Both the position numbers and the translations under genes were made by a program. Of a stretch of 7,726 bases of DNA, positions 5,635 to 7,726 are shown piece by piece. Position 1 is the stretch's first letter. Each line of letters begins with the position of its first letter. The stretch comes from an uncultured Eubacteriales bacterium. GTDB taxonomy: Bacteria; Bacillota; Clostridia; Lachnospirales; Lachnospiraceae. The notes beneath the pieces were generated by a model, which was given only the letters and a program-made list of their open reading frames with translations, was not told where the DNA came from and ran no database searches. Location of the stretch: positions 1 through 7,726 of the forward strand of contig ONVB01000124.1 of assembly GCA_900321145.1 (NCBI GenBank), read 5' to 3'.

Positions 5635-6726
5635 TTATGACAGCTTCATATCTCCGTCCTTAACCCAGCCAAGCTCCTTAAGTCCTATATGGAAAATGAG
5701 CGAAAGCAGTGCCGGAAGCACGAACGATATAAGTATTAGTCCTGCCCAGTCAAATGCTGTGATAGCATCCTTTGCACCCGAAGCCACATCGTTTACCCAT
5801 CCTGTGTATACTCCTATCTGCCCGACCAGACCACAGGTACCCATACCTGAAGATACGGGAGCTCCGTTCATCTGCAACCCGAATACGCAGGTCGCAAGCG
5901 GACCGGTTATAGCCGACGCAAGTGTCGGTGCGATCCATATACGCGGGTTCTTGACTATATTACCCATCTGAAGCATGGATGTTCCTATACCCTGTGACAC
6001 AAGGCCGCCCCACTTATTCTCCTTGAAGGAGATGACTGCGAATCCAACCATCTGTGCCGAACAGCCTGCAACCGCAGCACCCCCGGCAAGTCCGACAAGT
6101 CCGAAAGCGGCACAGATTGCAGCTGATGATATAGGCAGTGTAAGTGCCATGCCTACAACCACCGAAACCACTATACCCATAAGGAACGGCTGAAGATCCG
6201 TAGCCCACATGATCAGGTCTCCTACCCACATCGCCGCCTTGCCCAAAGCGGGCGCGATCAGCCACGATAGGAATATTCCCACTCCTATAGTGACTAACGG
6301 AGTAACCAAAATGTCTACTTTTGTAGACTTTGAAACAAGCTTACCTATCTCTGTAGCAATGATGGCCACGAACAAAACCGCAAGAGGTCCGCCCGCACCG
6401 CCTAAAGCGTTTGACGCAAACCCGACTGTGATCATAGAGAACAACACCAGATTAGGAGCTTTTAAGGCAAATGCTATGGCAACTGCCATCGCAGGTCCGC
6501 TCATCGCTGTAGCAAGACCACCTACCGTGTAATCGACTCCGCTCACCGTAGCCACAGTCTTCGTCAGAAAACTTATGCCAAACTGTGTTCCGATCGTGTT
6601 GATGATAGTTCCGATAAGAAGCGAACAGAACAGGCCCTGCGCCATAGCACCGAGAGCATCTATTCCGTACCGTTTCAAGGAAATCTCAACATCCTTTTTC
6701 TTAAAATAATCCTTTACTCCACTCAT
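5635..6726 (-). CDS. PfoR-type PTS EIIC-domain membrane protein
   Basis: This 363-residue, very hydrophobic protein has about nine or ten membrane segments. It resembles the PTS_EIIC_2/PfoR family: the N-terminus KRYGIDALGAMAQGLFCSLLIGTI, a mid-protein TLPISSAAICAA and a C-terminal NGAPVSSGMGTCGLVGQIG (287-305) are characteristic. The family takes its name from PfoR of Clostridium perfringens, linked to toxin gene regulation, and is often annotated as a sugar PTS IIC subunit. No IIA or IIB domain is fused, and no PTS partner gene lies nearby, so sugar phosphorylation cannot be assigned. The start at 6726 is chosen because AAGGAAG lies seven bases upstream; an in-frame ATG at 6795 would overlap the -35 box. 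It has its own promoter and terminator, so it is monocistronic. Confidence 0.85.
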   Translation of the reverse strand: MSGVKDYFKKKDVEISLKRYGIDALGAMAQGLFCSLLIGTIINTIGTQFGISFLTKTVATVSGVDYTVGGLATAMSGPAMAVAIAFALKAPNLVLFSMITVGFASNALGGAGGPLAVLFVAIIATEIGKLVSKSTKVDILVTPLVTIGVGIFLSWLIAPALGKAAMWVGDLIMWATDLQPFLMGIVVSVVVGMALTLPISSAAICAAFGLVGLAGGAAVAGCSAQMVGFAVISFKENKWGGLVSQGIGTSMLQMGNIVKNPRIWIAPTLASAITGPLATCVFGLQMNGAPVSSGMGTCGLVGQIGVYTGWVNDVASGAKDAITAFDWAGLILISFVLPALLSLIFHIGLKELGWVKDGDMKLS

Positions 6727-6766
6727 AATACAGCTTCCTTCTTTATGATATTTTTTACAGCCACAC

Positions 6767-6795
6767 ATAATACTACACTTTTTTTCTTCTTGCAA
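6767..6795 (-). promoter_or_regulatory. Sigma-A promoter of the EIIC gene
   Basis: Minus-strand TTGCAA (complement of 6790-6795) and TATTAT (complement of 6767-6772) are separated by 17 bp, with an A-rich spacer. Transcription should begin near 6760, giving a leader of about 34 nt before the ATG at 6726. Confidence 0.72.
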
Positions 6796-6821
6796 GGAAA
6801 ACGTGACTCAATTTTCAGATT

Positions 6822-6852
6822 ACTGTTACGGCGGACTCCGACAGTGTTTTTT
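6822..6852 (+). terminator. Terminator-like hairpin with no upstream gene
   Basis: On the plus strand ACTGT (6822-6826), a TA bulge and CGG (6829-6831) pair with CCG-ACAGT (6838-6845) around a 6-nt loop. One G and then six T (6847-6852) follow. The order stem then T-run fits a plus-strand terminator only. No plus-strand gene precedes it; an antisense or small RNA ending here, or insulation between divergent promoters, are the options. Confidence 0.45.
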
Positions 6853-6974
6853 GACTTCCAGCTAACGACTTTTTTCACTCGTCCGTGATCAAACTGATAT
6901 ACTGTATCACACAGCATATCTATATCCCGGCACAAAACATATTCCACGCTGCCAAAGACTCTATATTCTTCCCG

Positions 6975-7003
6975 TTGACAGAATCTGCTGCTAGGGGTAT
7001 GAT
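6975..7003 (+). promoter_or_regulatory. Sigma-A promoter of the zinc-motif gene
   Basis: TTGACA (6975-6980), a 17-bp spacer and TATGAT (6998-7003) form a near-consensus promoter on the plus strand. The start is expected near 7010, giving a leader of about 79 nt. I see no recognisable riboswitch in that leader. Confidence 0.82.
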
Positions 7004-7088
7004 TTACAAAACATTTCAAAATAGTAAGCAAGGCCGGCGTGATCACAAAGTAACCATGCCGTCACATATTATATGAGGATTACCGATC

Positions 7089-7726
7089 ATGATGCTTCTG
7101 AAGAAACAGGTTAATATACATAAAGTAATATCCAACGTAAAGTGTACCGTTGAGGATGGCAGCCTGTCTGTATCTTTCAACAATACCGCTATCGGCACCA
7201 TCATCGCCCTCAAGTTGACGTTAAAAGGGCTTAACAATGCCGGCAAGAGCGTAACCATCAACGGGCAGAAAAGCTTTCCGGTTATGATAAGCAACATCCT
7301 CGTTGCGCCGAATCAGAAAGCCTCAAAGCTTAAGGCCGAACTGCCAAGCGCAGAGATTTCCAAGGTCGAGGTTCAGCAGATTCAGGTGATCTATCAGGAG
7401 AACAGCAGGATCCTTGATGTCCCCGAGCAGAAAATGGTAGAGTACAATATCAACATCCTTGACGATTTCAGCGAAGAAGAGATAAACGGGATCACAGAGC
7501 ACGATGAGCTTATGTGCCTCAAAGAGAAAAATAAGATGTTTATCTGCTATCCCACATCGCATGCCATGGGATGGATCTGTGCGTGCGGAAATCTGAACGG
7601 CAAGACTATAGAAAAATGTATCAACTGCGGCGAAGAATACAGCACCGTTAAAAAGTACACAAGAGAAAACATTATCAAAGAATGTATAGCTGCAAAGCCA
7701 AAGCAGGAAGCGCAGCCTTCGGAAAC
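7089..7726 (+). CDS. Unrecognised protein with beta-rich N-terminus and four-cysteine zinc motif (partial)
   Basis: The frame is open from the ATG at 7089 to the window edge: 212 codons with no stop, C-terminus missing. I do not recognise the family. There is no signal peptide or membrane helix, so it is probably cytoplasmic. Residues 8-125 alternate hydrophobic and polar in a beta-sandwich-like way (KCTVEDGSLSVSFNNTAIG, then LKLTLKGLNNAG). Residues 126-160 look helical or mixed. W162-I-C164-x-C166-G-x-x-N170-x6-C177-x2-C180-G matches a zinc ribbon, and resembles the RanBP2/NZF finger pattern apart from one residue rather than two to four between the first cysteines. The tail after 190 is charged and Lys/Gln/Pro-rich. 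GAGG (7075-7078) lies ten bases before the ATG; a second ATG follows immediately. A strong promoter is upstream. Confidence 0.75.
   Translation, partial: MMLLKKQVNIHKVISNVKCTVEDGSLSVSFNNTAIGTIIALKLTLKGLNNAGKSVTINGQKSFPVMISNILVAPNQKASKLKAELPSAEISKVEVQQIQVIYQENSRILDVPEQKMVEYNINILDDFSEEEINGITEHDELMCLKEKNKMFICYPTSHAMGWICACGNLNGKTIEKCINCGEEYSTVKKYTRENIIKECIAAKPKQEAQPSE

Larger units (their letters stand above)
6727..7088. other. Divergent intergenic region, 362 bp
   Basis: The EIIC gene leaves to the left and the zinc-motif gene to the right. The region holds the minus-strand EIIC promoter (6767-6795), a plus-strand terminator-like hairpin (6822-6852) and the plus-strand promoter (6975-7003). I see no convincing coding sequence: minus-strand reading across it would run through both EIIC promoter boxes. 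A short imperfect palindrome, TGATA-TACTG-TATCA, lies at 6895-6909. Confidence 0.7.

Noticed and set aside
6895..6909. TGATA-TACTG-TATCA as an operator
   Set aside because: Only 5-bp arms with an asymmetric centre, not overlapping either promoter; easily a chance match in AT-rich DNA.
6723..7046. Minus-strand open frame of 107 codons in the divergent region
   Set aside because: It runs through both EIIC promoter boxes and the hairpin, has mixed low-quality composition, and overlaps the EIIC start.
7010..7088. Possible riboswitch in the 79-nt leader of the zinc-motif gene
   Set aside because: No known aptamer core or terminator/antiterminator pair could be recognised, and the leader is short.
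7043..7297. Minus-strand open frames opposite the zinc-motif gene, including 7323-7562
   Set aside because: The plus-strand frame is open for 212 codons with a promoter, a ribosome site and a zinc motif, so these are shadows.
1..7726. CRISPR array, phage or defence island
   Set aside because: No regularly spaced direct repeats, integrase, transposase, nuclease-toxin pair or tRNA attachment site is visible; the only nuclease is a normal repair enzyme.

Overview
The window looks like a stretch of a Clostridia chromosome, most likely from a Lachnospiraceae-type gut anaerobe. This is inferred from protein style, moderate GC, strong AGGAGG-type ribosome sites and clean sigma-A promoters. I see no phage genes, transposase, CRISPR array, tRNA or rRNA. 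Nine genes are on the minus strand and one, cut by the right edge, is on the plus strand.

Layout, right to left along the minus strand. (1) 5635-6726: a PfoR-type PTS EIIC membrane protein with its own promoter (TTGCAA-17-TATTAT) and terminator. (2) 4930-5475: a six-helix DUF308/HdeD-type membrane protein, also with its own promoter (TTGCGA-17-TATTAT); the spacer of that promoter is almost entirely a 16-bp palindrome. (3) 2126-4815: a tight four-gene cluster of a cysteine-rich Fur-family regulator, exodeoxyribonuclease III, 1-phosphofructokinase and cyclophilin. It ends in a terminator embedded in a 120-bp inverted-repeat element. (4) 10-1902: a three-gene ABC-2 cassette (small PLDc_N membrane protein, ATPase, permease) with a strong promoter (TTGACA-17-TATTAT) overlapped by TGTATTA repeats. 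The gene order matches Bacillus subtilis yxlE-yxlF-yxlG.

On the right, the 362-bp divergent intergenic region 6727-7088 carries the EIIC promoter, a plus-strand terminator-like hairpin with no obvious client gene, and a near-consensus promoter (TTGACA-17-TATGAT). That promoter drives an unrecognised soluble protein, at least 212 aa long, with a beta-rich N-terminal half and a four-cysteine zinc-binding motif resembling a RanBP2/NZF finger.

A dispersed repeat (AAGATTCTTCG...AGAATGACAC) occurs at the end of the cyclophilin operon as an inverted pair, immediately upstream of the Fur-family gene, and as a fragment at the left edge. Most genes are ordinary. The less ordinary parts are the zinc-motif protein, the divergent Fur homologue with the repeat in its leader, and the promoter-overlapping palindromes.
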